A stretch of DNA of 64,000 nt from Andalucia godoyi. Lineage: Eukaryota; Discoba; Jakobea; Jakobida; Andaluciidae. Positions within the stretch are counted from its first letter, which is position 1; the number at the start of each line of letters is the position of its first letter. The stretch lies in the NCBI GenBank assembly GCA_009859145.1, contig VRVR01000006.1, forward strand, positions 248,001-312,000. Reading direction: 5' to 3'. Positions 1-8,693 of this stretch are shown piece after piece. The translations under genes and the position numbers were made by a program. Under the pieces are notes generated by a model that saw only the letters and a program-made list of their open reading frames with translations, made no database searches and was not told where the DNA came from.

Positions 1-384
1 GACTTCGCTGAGAGCACCTCCTTTTCGTCCCTTTGCAATCGGTGTGCGACACGCGGAGACAATGTAACACTGTGGCATTTCGTTTCACAACAGGAGCTAA
101 TTACTGATGCGGTGGTGTGCAAACAAAACAAGAGAATGATCTGCCGAAGAGGCATCTTCTACTTCAGAGCGGTAACGCTCTGATGTCGGGTGGACTGCTG
201 GGAAAGCCCGTTTTAACCAACTTGCGTCACTTGATGGCGTGTCAAGCTTCTGGAGCGACGTGTCCAAATTCAACTTTCCCCCCGTTTTTTTTTCTTTCTT
301 TCATTTTCCCACTCACTCCGTCCGCTTCTTGAATCTGGTGGTTCTCATTGGGCATTTTCCATTCTAGAAGCATTTCGTACGGCA
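1..384. other. Left-edge intergenic region / promoter of acyltransferase gene
   Basis: No convincing coding sequence on either strand; the short open frames have no recognisable domain and unusual composition. A C/T-rich tract lies at about 278-312, upstream of the ATG at 385. It probably holds the promoter and 5' UTR of the GPAT-like gene. Confidence 0.5.
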
Positions 385-1638
385 ATGTCATCCACAGCCC
401 GCGACCCGGGATTGTCCCACCAGTTGTCTCCAAAGTTGAGACCGATCTTTTCCACCAATACGCTCATTCAACTTGACTCCAGTGACGATGATGTGCAGCG
501 CACCGTAAGCGTTCAGGCTGCTGTCGAGGAAAATATCTTGCGTGACTTTCAGAAACGAACGGAAGATAAGACTTCCTTTCATTTGTCGGATTTGCTGCCG
601 TTCTTTCACGAGGGCGTCGAAGCGATCGTTCAGGATGATTTCACAGAGTCTTTTGCTTCGAAGCCTCCACCCGCCTGGAACTTCAGTTCATTCTTATTCC
701 CGTTGTGGTTGATGGGCTGGTGCATTCGACATTTCATTTTGTTTCCTTTGCGTGTCTTTGTTGTGGTGGTAGCATCCATCGTTACTTCCACCTTGCTTTT
801 GTTTTATGCGTTGGTCTTGAAAAAGAAGGAGTCTCCGTTCTTGTTCAAATTGATCCAGTGGTATTCAAAGTGCTGGTTGTTCTCCTTCTCTACGATTCTG
901 AGGGTTCATGGCCAACGTCCCCCAAGAAGGCCGAATCAGATCTATGTTTCAAACCACACGAGTCCTGTTGACTACATTGTTCTCCTTGGACTGGATGGCT
1001 GTGCTACTGTTGGACAGCGCCATTCTGGGTTTGTTGGATTTTTCCAAAAGCACATTCTTTTCCCTCTGCATAACATATGGTTTGAGAGGTTTGAAGCCGC
1101 AGATAGGCACACTGTCGCGACGAGGATGAAACATCATGCTGCCAATGCTGATCTCCCTCCTCTGCTGCTGTTTCCCGAGGGCGTCTGTGTGAATAATGAA
1201 TACTGCGTGATGTTTAGAAAAGGTGCCTTTGAATTGGGGGTGGAAGTAATTCCGTGTGCCATTAAGTACGACAAGATGTGGGCGGATCCTTATTGGAACT
1301 CCAAAGAAGAGTCTTTTCCGAAACACTTGTATCGTCTGATGACCGGTTGGTGTTTGTTTGTGGATTTCCACTATTTGGAGCCGACAACTCTCCAGCCAAA
1401 CGAGAATCCAGCGGAGTTTGCAGAGAGAGTGAAGTCTTCAATATCTGAAGCTGCAGAATTGATCTCTGTGTCCTGGGATGGTTATTATAAGTACTATCAG
1501 CCTACTGCGAAGTTTGTCGAACAGCGACAAAAGGCGTTTGCAAATGTTCTTGTGCGAAGAATGTCTCCCGTTGCCTCAGAAGAGAAAATTGAAGAAGAAG
1601 ATCGTCATACTAAACAATCACTGCGAAAACGCCACTAA
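385..1638 (+). CDS. Glycerol-3-phosphate/lysophospholipid acyltransferase, GPAT3/4 type
   Basis: 417 aa membrane acyltransferase of the PlsC/LPLAT superfamily, expected to acylate glycerol-3-phosphate or a lysophospholipid at the ER. Seen: a hydrophobic stretch at about residues 99-145 after a 95-residue soluble N-terminus, the catalytic block NHTSPVD (190-196, the HX4D motif) and the FPEG block (263-266) followed by NNEYCVMFRKGAFELG, typical of GPAT3/GPAT4/AGPAT6 (block III with a Cys-Asn-Asn context). The downstream region of conserved Trp and Tyr (PYWNS, GWCLFVDFHYLEP, WDGYYKYY) also follows GPAT3/4 order. The length is near the family norm (430-460). The ATG at 385 is the first in frame. 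The TAA stop overlaps an AATAAA at 1637-1642. Convergent with the ALAD gene, 59 bp apart. The exact acyl acceptor cannot be told from sequence. Confidence 0.93.
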   Translation: MSSTARDPGLSHQLSPKLRPIFSTNTLIQLDSSDDDVQRTVSVQAAVEENILRDFQKRTEDKTSFHLSDLLPFFHEGVEAIVQDDFTESFASKPPPAWNFSSFLFPLWLMGWCIRHFILFPLRVFVVVVASIVTSTLLLFYALVLKKKESPFLFKLIQWYSKCWLFSFSTILRVHGQRPPRRPNQIYVSNHTSPVDYIVLLGLDGCATVGQRHSGFVGFFQKHILFPLHNIWFERFEAADRHTVATRMKHHAANADLPPLLLFPEGVCVNNEYCVMFRKGAFELGVEVIPCAIKYDKMWADPYWNSKEESFPKHLYRLMTGWCLFVDFHYLEPTTLQPNENPAEFAERVKSSISEAAELISVSWDGYYKYYQPTAKFVEQRQKAFANVLVRRMSPVASEEKIEEEDRHTKQSLRKRH

Positions 1639-1697
1639 TAAAGACTTCTACTTGTTTAAAAAAGAAAACAACAACGACAACAATGAAAAAAACTAAA

Positions 1698-2693
1698 CTA
1701 TTTTTGCATACTCCGGGCAGCAAACATAGCGCCGTATGTGAATATGAAATCTGCTCCCGCGCGTCTAAACGAGTACAGACATTCCATGTATGACCGCTCA
1801 AAATCCAACCAACCATTCTTTGCAGCCGCGACAAGCATTGCGTACTCACCACTGACATGGTACACACAGATCGGAAGATTGGAATTGTCCCGAACGAGTT
1901 TCACAACATCGAGGTATGGGAGCCCCGGTTTCACCATGAGGATATCCGCTCCTTCTTCTTCGTCCAGCCGCACCTCCCTGAGGGCCTCCCTCACATTTCG
2001 GGGATCCATTTGGTACGTCTTTTTATCTCCCTTTTTCGGAGTGCTGCCCAAAGCGTCTCGAAACGGTCCGTAAAATGCGCTGGCATACTTTGCGCAATAA
2101 GAGATAATGCCAACATGCGTAAATCCTTCTGCATCCAATGCGCGTCGAATATATCCTATTCGACCATCCATCATATCCGAAGGAGCAACAATATCCACCC
2201 CAGCTCTGGCTTGCGCAATAGCCATCTTGGCCAGCACTGGCAGCGTGACATCGTTGTCAATCACAATCGAATCGCCGGAAACAGGCTTTCTAACCAGACC
2301 ATCATGTCCATCAGAATTATACGGATCCAACGCAATATCTCCAATCAACAACAGCTCCGGAACCTTTGATTTCAGCAAGCGGATGCATCTTTGATTCAAA
2401 CCGTCCGGATTGAATGACTCTATTGCGTCAGCGGTTTTGATCGACTCATCTACACAAGGAAACAAAGCGAAAGCACGAATCCCCAAAGACAGAGCTTCCA
2501 TTGCAGCATCCACTAAGAGATCAAGAGACAGCCGATAAACGCCAGGCATTGATGAAACCTCTTCCTTCCGTTTCGTTCCATCCAAGAAGAACACAGGCAA
2601 CACAAGGTTTGCGGGAGTCAGCGTCGTTTCTGCAACCAAATCCCGAATCGCAGAAGAAGACCGATTGCGACGAGGACGACTGAGCATATCCAT
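1698..2693 (-). CDS. hemB: Porphobilinogen synthase (delta-aminolevulinic acid dehydratase), Mg-type
   Basis: 331 aa enzyme that condenses two 5-aminolevulinates to porphobilinogen in haem synthesis. Schiff-base lysines are present: K202 (YCAKYAS) and K255 (MVKPGLP). The metal loop reads DPYNSDGHDG, with Asp123, Asp128 and Asp131 where animal and yeast enzymes have the zinc-binding cysteines; this is the Mg-dependent signature of many proteobacteria and of plant plastids. The N-terminus is short and basic (MDMLSRPRRNRSSS) with the RRNR motif of bacterial HemB, so there is no long transit peptide; cytosolic or weakly mitochondrial location cannot be settled. Start ATG at 2693; a second ATG at 2687 is possible. 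No introns. Family identity is certain; bacterial or plastid ancestry is inference. Confidence 0.97.
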   Translation of the reverse strand: MDMLSRPRRNRSSSAIRDLVAETTLTPANLVLPVFFLDGTKRKEEVSSMPGVYRLSLDLLVDAAMEALSLGIRAFALFPCVDESIKTADAIESFNPDGLNQRCIRLLKSKVPELLLIGDIALDPYNSDGHDGLVRKPVSGDSIVIDNDVTLPVLAKMAIAQARAGVDIVAPSDMMDGRIGYIRRALDAEGFTHVGIISYCAKYASAFYGPFRDALGSTPKKGDKKTYQMDPRNVREALREVRLDEEEGADILMVKPGLPYLDVVKLVRDNSNLPICVYHVSGEYAMLVAAAKNGWLDFERSYMECLYSFRRAGADFIFTYGAMFAARSMQK

Positions 2694-3023
2694 TATGTCC
2701 GTTTTTATTCACTGCAACTTTGGATTTCTACAAATTTGCTTGTTTTCGTATTTCTTTCGAAGAACAAACAGACTCGCAATTTCTTTTTCATTTTGTTTTG
2801 GGATGAGAGAGCCCCTTGCGTCTGCCAAAAAAATAATAATAAATAAAATGAATCGACACGTGGCGACACTTCTCGCTGCCTGCGCCTCTATTCGGGGTCA
2901 AAAGGCTCGATGAGAGCAAAACCTGGTTTTTATTTTATTAAAATTGCGTTATGTCGTGTTCTCTCTCTCTCTCTCTCTCTCTTTTTGTGTGTATATTAGA
3001 AATTTCGTGTTCCGTGTAAGGGC
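2694..3023. promoter_or_regulatory. Divergent intergenic region, ALAD / PIG-P
   Basis: 330 bp between two head-to-head start codons, so both promoters should lie here. It contains a (CT)n run at about 2961-2982, some 40 bp before the PIG-P ATG, and A-rich tracts at 2828-2850. No coding potential seen. Confidence 0.5.
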
Positions 3024-3575
3024 ATGTCTGGAATTTCTCCTGCTGGATCGTTGCCGTCAAGCGGTTCTGGCGGATCCCCGCCCTTGACCCCGTCGCCGCT
3101 GTCCCCAGCTCCCTCTGTCGCTGGTTCCGCGACTTCAGTAGATGGTCCAAAATATCGCATCAAGCGGCAGCCGCAGTACGGTGTGTACGGTTTCATTATG
3201 TGGCTGACAACGCTGGTATGCTACATTGTGTTTCTTCTCTGGGCCTTTACTCCAGAACAAGTGCTGCACTCGGCAGGTATTTGGTACTATCCAGACCGTT
3301 ACTGGGCAATCGCGTTGCCGTCTTGGTTGTCTGTCACATTCTTTTTCCTTGTTATCTCCTATGTTATGCTGTACCACATCAAAACCGCCCCTCTGGACAG
3401 CATTTACACGTACACGGATCAGTTCGCACGGGGTGAATCCAAGGTTGTGCAAGACCTCACAGGGAAGAAGCCAATTCCGCCTGTTTCTGACATTCCGATT
3501 GTTGAGGTCAACCACATTCTGTTTGGACATTTGACTCGTCGGAAGCGCAGATGGAACTCCACCATCACCGGGTGA
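3024..3575 (+). CDS. PIGP: Phosphatidylinositol N-acetylglucosaminyltransferase subunit P (PIG-P)
   Basis: 183 aa, small subunit of the ER GPI-GlcNAc transferase that performs the first step of GPI-anchor synthesis. Residues 1-45 are Ser/Pro/Gly-rich. The PIG-P domain follows: YGVYGFIMW (52-60) starts TM1 (about 53-74), then the family-typical LLWAF(T)P and an IWYYPDRYWAIALPSW segment before TM2 (about 96-117). The C-terminal part has TAPLDSIYTYTD, a PP-S-DIPI segment and VNHILFG, all in the usual PIG-P order. The length matches fungal and plant homologues with a slightly longer N-terminus. ATG at 3024 is the only sensible start. Identity rests on the whole domain pattern. Confidence 0.92.
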   Translation: MSGISPAGSLPSSGSGGSPPLTPSPLSPAPSVAGSATSVDGPKYRIKRQPQYGVYGFIMWLTTLVCYIVFLLWAFTPEQVLHSAGIWYYPDRYWAIALPSWLSVTFFFLVISYVMLYHIKTAPLDSIYTYTDQFARGESKVVQDLTGKKPIPPVSDIPIVEVNHILFGHLTRRKRRWNSTITG

Positions 3576-4147
3576 AGTGAATTCCCTTATGCCGTAGCGT
3601 TTATGGTTCAATGCGAATGTGGAAGCTCTTTTCTTCGTGCGTGGTGGGCGCGCACAGTCTCTGCGGAGTCTTTGCATGCTCTTACTCTTTTGCCCTGAGT
3701 GACGTGCGATGTGTTTTCTTCTTCGTCTTCTCGAGCAGCTGGGCAGAGATGAATCGGATTTGGTGTTCCGATCTCCAGTGCGTGCCGCTGCGGTGGATCG
3801 AGATTAGGTTGGAATGGAGCGCGCAATATTTATTTAAAGAATGTTGTCCATTGTGAAGAGATGGGTTGCGTGCTGGGGCATTCCCGCTGTCGGTTGGCGG
3901 ATGTCCCCCGGTGGAATGTAAACTTCGACGATGTGTGCAATGCAGGCGCTTCGTTGAAAAAATAAAAATTTCCCGGAACTTGAACTGCCTTGATGTTCGT
4001 TTTTTGTTGCTTGTCTGCCTGCAGGCATGCGAGACATGTCGGACTGCTGGCCACTTGTTCTTTCCCAACCATCCCGTTCAATCTGTCCATATATTTAACG
4101 AAGGTCCGCTTCGACGTCTGAATCGCACACTCACCATTGTATTAACC
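3576..4147 (+). promoter_or_regulatory. Upstream region / 5' UTR of antizyme
   Basis: 572 bp between PIG-P stop and the antizyme ATG. The frame of antizyme ORF1 stays open upstream to 3866, but that stretch is Cys-rich, unlike a conserved protein, and is probably untranslated leader. An AATAAA-like element lies at 3961-3966. No separate gene seen. Confidence 0.4.
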
Positions 4148-4772
4148 ATGCCTAACCAATCGTTTGCAGAATATGTACGCATCAACGTTCCCCGTTCCAT
4201 TGTGGAACGGATATGCATCGTTCCGATTTCCTGTCGTGACGGGCGCTGTTTTTGATGCGGGCTCGGCGTTGAGAAAGGTCGGCTTTGCGCCGGTCGCGGC
4301 CTCAACGCCGACGAAGCCTGACCATTTGCAGCCGCAGTTCAAGACGAGTTCCATTCTGAATGCAACCTCGGCTTTTGAACGTATTTCCGCGAATCTTTAC
4401 ACGAATGATGTCTGCTATGCCATGCTGACTGTCTCTACCGAAAGCCTCCAGACAAAAGAGACGTTTGCTGTGTGGACCAGCATTGTCCTGTCTGGCACCC
4501 ACACCAGCATTCTCGTTCTCGAGGCTCCTTCCAGTGTGGATAATTTTTTCCGAGATACACTGCTGACCTTTTTAGATTTTGTTGAAGCCGCTTGTTTGTC
4601 TTCTGTGGTTGCGCTTTTGCCTCCACAGGAAGAACAACAGGGTACCCAAGACAACATTCTCCGAGCGTTCTCCTACATGGGATTTTCCCCCGTGGATCGA
4701 ACGACTGTTGCATGGAGTCATACATTCAAGAATACCAAGAACCACGACATTATTCTTTCGTATGCGGTTTGA
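4148..4772 (+). CDS. OAZ: Ornithine decarboxylase antizyme, decoded by +1 programmed frameshift
   Basis: Antizyme binds ornithine decarboxylase, sends it to the proteasome and blocks polyamine uptake; its own synthesis needs polyamine-stimulated +1 frameshifting. ORF1 starts at ATG 4148 and encodes 35 residues ending GRCF before UGA at 4253-4255 (TGT TTT TGA TGC). ORF2 continues in the +1 frame from GAT at 4254 to the stop at 4770-4772, giving 207 aa in all, the usual antizyme size. ORF2 shows the antizyme fold: TSIVLSG, ILVLEAPSS, RDTLLTFLDFVEAA, the NILRAFSYMGF block (compare LLRTFSFLGF in animal antizymes) and a terminal hydrophobic DIILSYAV. A perfect stem (4263-4273 with 4301-4311) begins 7 nt after the UGA. 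AATAAA lies at 4778. An ordinary intron cannot explain a shift of exactly one base here. Confidence in family is high; frameshift use is inferred. Confidence 0.9.
4250..4256 (+). promoter_or_regulatory. +1 ribosomal frameshift site (UUU-UGA-U)
   Basis: The P-site codon UUU (4250-4252) is followed by UGA (4253-4255) and U. Slipping one base forward reads GAU (4254-4256) as Asp. Most antizymes use UCC-UGA-U; other P-site codons before UGA are known in some lineages. The frame change sits exactly at the end of ORF1. Confidence 0.82.
4263..4323 (+). promoter_or_regulatory. Predicted 3' stimulatory RNA structure (stem-loop / possible pseudoknot) for antizyme frameshift
   Basis: Seen directly: TCGGCGTTGAG (4263-4273) is the perfect reverse complement of CTCAACGCCGA (4301-4311), an 11-bp stem. 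In its loop, GGTCGGCTT (4277-4285) can pair with AAGCC plus GACC (4314-4318, 4320-4323) with one bulged base, giving a second stem. A 4-bp mini-hairpin GCCG/CGGC with loop GTCG (4289-4300) fits in the remaining loop. Only 2 nt (4312-4313) would have to span the 11-bp stem, so a classical stacked pseudoknot would be strained; the first stem alone may suffice. Spacing of 7 nt from the UGA suits a frameshift stimulator. Confidence 0.6.
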
Positions 4773-5343
4773 GACGAAATAAATGGAAATGAATCTCGTG
4801 TTGCTGGTTTTGTTGTTATGCTGTCCAGTTTGTGCTGCTTCTCGGATGCTGTACAATTTATTTTTATTTATATTATTTGTATTATTATTTTTTTGGTTTT
4901 GCAGCTGCATGCGAGTTTCGCATGCAGTGCACACTGAGCATGGCGAGTCATTGCTGACCAATCCATATTCAGTCTTGCATTCGAACCGGATGTGAATTCA
5001 ATTCAGAAGAGGGTAGGCTTCCAGTACGCCGAAGCGTTCTTCATACAGATGTTGTCCCCCCACCATTCCAATGTCTCGATCCAGACGGGGCCGGAGGTTC
5101 GGAACTGTGAGAGTGGCGGCTGAGGAATTTTTTGTGGGGCGAGTGACGAATGACGAATGACGAATGACGAATGACGAATGACGAATGACGGTGGACTGGC
5201 GCGAATGAACTGGATGAAGCGGGGTAAAGTAAGATAAAGAATGGGGGTACAAGGATAGCAAAGTCGGAACCATTCAGACGACGAGATGGGGCCTACCACG
5301 GTGCGAACATATACAGTGTTTTATTCTAATTTCTGTTTCACAT
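4773..5343. other. Convergent intergenic region with heptamer repeat
   Basis: Between antizyme and the small gene at 5344. It contains an AATAAA (4778), an AT-rich tract (4857-4900) and a GACGAAT heptamer array (5144-5190). No coding sequence supported; the open frames on the minus strand here are driven by the repeat. Confidence 0.5.
5144..5190. repeat. Heptamer tandem repeat (TGACGAA)n
   Basis: About 6.5 uninterrupted copies of a 7-bp unit in non-coding DNA. Because 7 is not a multiple of 3, it reads through all frames and gives spurious repetitive peptides. Confidence 0.9.
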
Positions 5344-5556
5344 TCATTTCGAATGAACTGCATGATGGTATAGACGTTCCTTTGAGGGGCCTTCCGCTTT
5401 TGCAACTGTTACATTTCCTCGCAACCGGAGTTGCTGCAGCATTTCCTTCAAGAACGACTTACTCTTGATTTCCGTTGCCATTTCTTTGTAAAGAACCGAG
5501 GCTGACGCCGGCCCGATCCTCTTCAGAGTTTCCAGGATTGATTGTTGCACAGCCAT
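5344..5556 (-). CDS. Small winged-helix-like protein, unidentified
   Basis: 70 aa starting at ATG 5556 (MAVQQSILETLKRIG); an open frame upstream of this lacks conservation-like character. I do not recognise the family. The composition and heptad-like order (ILETLKRIGPASAS, KEMLQQLRLRGNVTVAK) resemble a compact winged helix: helix, short turn, recognition-like helix, then a beta wing and a basic C-terminus (ERLYHHAVHSK). It could be a small mitochondrial ribosomal or transcription-associated protein, but that is a guess. It ends convergent to antizyme and is divergent from the MYCBPAP-like gene. No signal peptide or TM. Confidence 0.52.
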   Translation of the reverse strand: MAVQQSILETLKRIGPASASVLYKEMATEIKSKSFLKEMLQQLRLRGNVTVAKAEGPSKERLYHHAVHSK

Positions 5557-5910
5557 TAGTACTTGTGTAGGGGATGGGGAGAGGGAAGGGGGGATGATCG
5601 ACAGAAAACAAAGCAAAAAGCAAACAACGTCGGCGTACTCTCAAGTCCACAAACCAGCAGGTGCAATTGGCTTTTTGCGTTTCAATCCCCCAATCCGGTA
5701 CCATCACTTGACACTTCCGGAAATCAGACCAGCACTGGCGGTTACATAGGGAAATCGACTCTTTTGTCCAGATTTCCCAAGCCTTTTCCAACTCCTTCAA
5801 AGGTCCTCAATTCCTCCTCGTATCTGTCCCATCGTTTTTCTTTTCCCCAGTCTGCTTATTTTCACCGCCTACGTCTATATAACCTTGTACCACTGGTCTT
5901 TTTGTTGCAG
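5557..5910. promoter_or_regulatory. Divergent promoter region, small gene / MYCBPAP-like
   Basis: A TATATAA element lies at 5876-5882, 29 bp before the ATG at 5911, and the ATG is immediately preceded by TTTTGTTGCAG, which resembles a splice acceptor. Either transcription starts very close to the ATG, or a 5' UTR intron ends just before it. The frame is open further upstream to 5563, but that sequence looks non-coding. Confidence 0.45.
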
Positions 5911-8460
5911 ATGTCCATATCGTCTGAGAGTGCTGCAGAGGCAGCAAAGTTAGCAGAATATGCACAATTGATGAGCACAACTTCATCCAATTCAAGTCCT
6001 GGAAAGCGAAAAACTCTGGTTCGCAGAAAAACAGAAGAGGGATCGTCTCCGAATGGGAAGAAGCGCGTTCTTGTGGTGAAGAAGGATCATCCAAGTGCAT
6101 CGGATGATGTTTTTGATTCCAATTCAAGTGGGGCCGCGGGAAGCTCTCGATACATCCCGGAGACATTGCTATCCTCGAAGAATTCCAGGGAGCAAGGGCC
6201 GGGTGTACCCTCCCAAAAATCGCGACTTAAAGCTTCTATTCTTGGTTTAGGAGATGATTTTGAATCAGACGACGCCAGTAGCGTTGTCTCACAAAGCCTT
6301 CGCGGGTATTCGCAACCATCTTCTGCCCGAGATCTTCTTCAGAGGACTCTCAGTTCTTCACAGAAGTTAGCCTCTCTCAATGTTCAGCTTGTATCCGATG
6401 AGAATTTAACGAGAAGATTGGAGAACAAGATCGAATCGCAATTAGATGCGTCGCAGAAGCTTGCGCATTTGAAAACAGCTGGCTCAAAGGACGAAGCGGA
6501 GAAAAGGCGAAAATTGCGTAAGATGTCGTTTGCTGAACAGCTGGTCGCAACCAAGGATGAGCGAGCTTTGCAGCTCTGGGATCAACGTCAAGAAGAGTGG
6601 CAACAGATTAAGACTTCCGTCGCGAAAAAGGTTCGTCGCGATCCTGCTGAATTGCAAATGAGCAATGTTGACGAATTTAGATCCCGCAAAGAAGAAGTGG
6701 ACTTTTTCGATGGAGCCGTCCCTGAGCACATTAAAAGAGGAAGTGTCCCTTGGGACTCCACGTTGAGAGAAGGTGCCTCTGGCTCAGTTGGAGGTGCGCG
6801 TCTCCAGCAGTTCGGATGTGTTAGGTATCCGTATCCCATTTTCGCCACGATTCCTGATAAAGGCCAACACCGTGCGTTTGAGACCATTCGTGTTCCTCAT
6901 GATGCCAGGAGCAGAACGCTGGAAGGACCTCTTAAGAATAGGACCGCACAGCCCGGCTGGAAAGAATCAGATTATTATAAGAAGAAGGAAAAGGAGTTTC
7001 GAAAATATTTGGACGCTGCCCGACCGCACATGCCGGAGGCGGAGGAGCTCGAGGTTCTAGGACAGGGCATTTTCGCTGTTGAAGAGTTGCAAAAACTCGT
7101 CGCTATGAATCCAGAACAGATCCTCGAAGAGGAAATTCTTGCGTTCAACAGCACGCTGCACGACAATCAAGTTGCGGAAGAAATCCCATCTGACGATATC
7201 CACGCTCAGGAAGCAGAAGCTGTTGAAGCCTCTGCGAATTTCCTTCCTGGTCCTCATGTGATGTTTTCTGCAAACTCTTTGCTCCTGGCTTCAGAGGCGG
7301 GATCTTCTTCTCAAGATGTCGTGAAGGTCCGCAACACAGGCACCTGCGCTCTGTTCTTCGAATGGCGCCCAATGAAAATAATGTCGTCGCCAAATGATGC
7401 AGGCTCGAATGTTTTGTCGGAGTTTTTGAATTCCGACGTTGCCCCTTCCGACTCATCTTTTCATTTTTATGACAAGGAAGGTTCTCTGCTTCCAGGAGAA
7501 GAACGATCGTTTGTCTTTGCTTTCGAATCCCATGTTTGTGGTTCTTTTTCAGAGCTGTGGGAGTTTTCCACTGTCCCGCAAATTACTGATGGGACGAGTT
7601 GCAAGTTGATGTTATCCGGCATTTCAACGAACTTTGCTCGACGTCCAAAGGATGTTGCAGCATTTATGGCTGCACACACCTCAGACGTTTCTCGAGTCCT
7701 GCAGCGCTTGGATACCGATTCGTCGAGAGGTCCCTACTCTCTCCAGTCTCGGGCCCCCAAACAGTCTTCCCGAACCACCTCTCCTGTTGTTGACGATTAT
7801 CTCGAGAGTTACCGCGAAGAATTTGAAGCTGTTAATGCTTGTTTCCCATTGTCTTTCCAGCCGCATATTCATTCGTCATTCAAGAAGTTGTATTCGCTCG
7901 TGTGTTCTCTTTTGGACGAAAATGAAGTGGAAATCAATGCACCTGCGAAGTGGTCGCATTCTGTTTCTGATCTCCGCGATCTCATCATGATGATTTCTCC
8001 GATTGACAAGCGAAGAGTGCTGCTGTCGCATGTCGAGTCCCTGATTGAGGGTTGCAACCGACCCTCTGATTCTGTCGCTTCAGCAGTACATGCAGGAATT
8101 ATTTACAGAAGCCTGGCGGAATTGTGCGACCAAATTGACGAGTCTTCGTCAGTGCTTCGTCAAGAACTGGGCCTGGAGATGTCTCCTGAGCAATTGAGAC
8201 TGATGGAGGAGGCTGCCGCCGCCGCCGCCGCTGCTGCCGCTGCTGCTGCTAAGAGCAAGAAGCCCGGAAAAGACGCAGGACCTCCCCCTGCTCCTACTTC
8301 GCCTCCTGGCCCGGATTTGTCAGATCCCGCCGTGCGGGCGTCGTTAGAAGAGGAGTTTTCTCAGAAATTGCAGACCTGCGTTCGTTCTGCTTTTGGAGCG
8401 TTTGCAGATTCTGTCGACACACGATGCAAGCAGGCAGACCGAATTGCAGCACTGATATAA
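5911..8460 (+). CDS. MYCBPAP: MYCBP-associated protein-like (MYCBPAP), axonemal
   Basis: 849 aa from ATG 5911, chosen over the upstream in-frame ATG at 5563 because the extra 116 codons look like promoter sequence with a TATA box. MYCBPAP-family proteins are linked to cilia (my recollection is FAP147 in the Chlamydomonas central apparatus) and to MYCBP/AMY-1. Seen: a Ser-rich basic N-terminus, then at about 306 the family block YPYPIFATIPDKGQ, with LEGPLKNRTAQPGWKESDYY near 345, and an ASH/MSP-like beta domain at about 447-570 (VKVRNTGTCALFFEW, SLLPGEERSFVFAF). Residues about 768-781 are poly-Ala from a GCC/GCT repeat, flanked by Lys and Pro-rich sequence. No TM. Confidence 0.85.
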   Translation: MSISSESAAEAAKLAEYAQLMSTTSSNSSPGKRKTLVRRKTEEGSSPNGKKRVLVVKKDHPSASDDVFDSNSSGAAGSSRYIPETLLSSKNSREQGPGVPSQKSRLKASILGLGDDFESDDASSVVSQSLRGYSQPSSARDLLQRTLSSSQKLASLNVQLVSDENLTRRLENKIESQLDASQKLAHLKTAGSKDEAEKRRKLRKMSFAEQLVATKDERALQLWDQRQEEWQQIKTSVAKKVRRDPAELQMSNVDEFRSRKEEVDFFDGAVPEHIKRGSVPWDSTLREGASGSVGGARLQQFGCVRYPYPIFATIPDKGQHRAFETIRVPHDARSRTLEGPLKNRTAQPGWKESDYYKKKEKEFRKYLDAARPHMPEAEELEVLGQGIFAVEELQKLVAMNPEQILEEEILAFNSTLHDNQVAEEIPSDDIHAQEAEAVEASANFLPGPHVMFSANSLLLASEAGSSSQDVVKVRNTGTCALFFEWRPMKIMSSPNDAGSNVLSEFLNSDVAPSDSSFHFYDKEGSLLPGEERSFVFAFESHVCGSFSELWEFSTVPQITDGTSCKLMLSGISTNFARRPKDVAAFMAAHTSDVSRVLQRLDTDSSRGPYSLQSRAPKQSSRTTSPVVDDYLESYREEFEAVNACFPLSFQPHIHSSFKKLYSLVCSLLDENEVEINAPAKWSHSVSDLRDLIMMISPIDKRRVLLSHVESLIEGCNRPSDSVASAVHAGIIYRSLAELCDQIDESSSVLRQELGLEMSPEQLRLMEEAAAAAAAAAAAAAKSKKPGKDAGPPPAPTSPPGPDLSDPAVRASLEEEFSQKLQTCVRSAFGAFADSVDTRCKQADRIAALI

Positions 8461-8693
8461 TGCTTGCAATATTTGGCATGCAAGCAGTAGAGTGTAAATT
8501 ATTGGATTCTGCAGTATGTACTGTCCAGTGTGAACATGCGGTTGTTGTTGTTGTCCTATGAAAAATTGGCTTTGCATATCATACGCATTGCCATCCCGTT
8601 GCCGGTTTGCCGCTGTATCTTTGGAAATGCGCTGCTTTTGTTTTGCAGATGCATAAATTGTTTCCTTGTTCTTCATTGTACTGTACAAGTCCC

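Noticed and set aside
5563..5910. N-terminal extension of MYCBPAP-like protein
   Set aside because: 116 extra residues are unlike the family and overlap a TATA box; ATG 5911 preferred.
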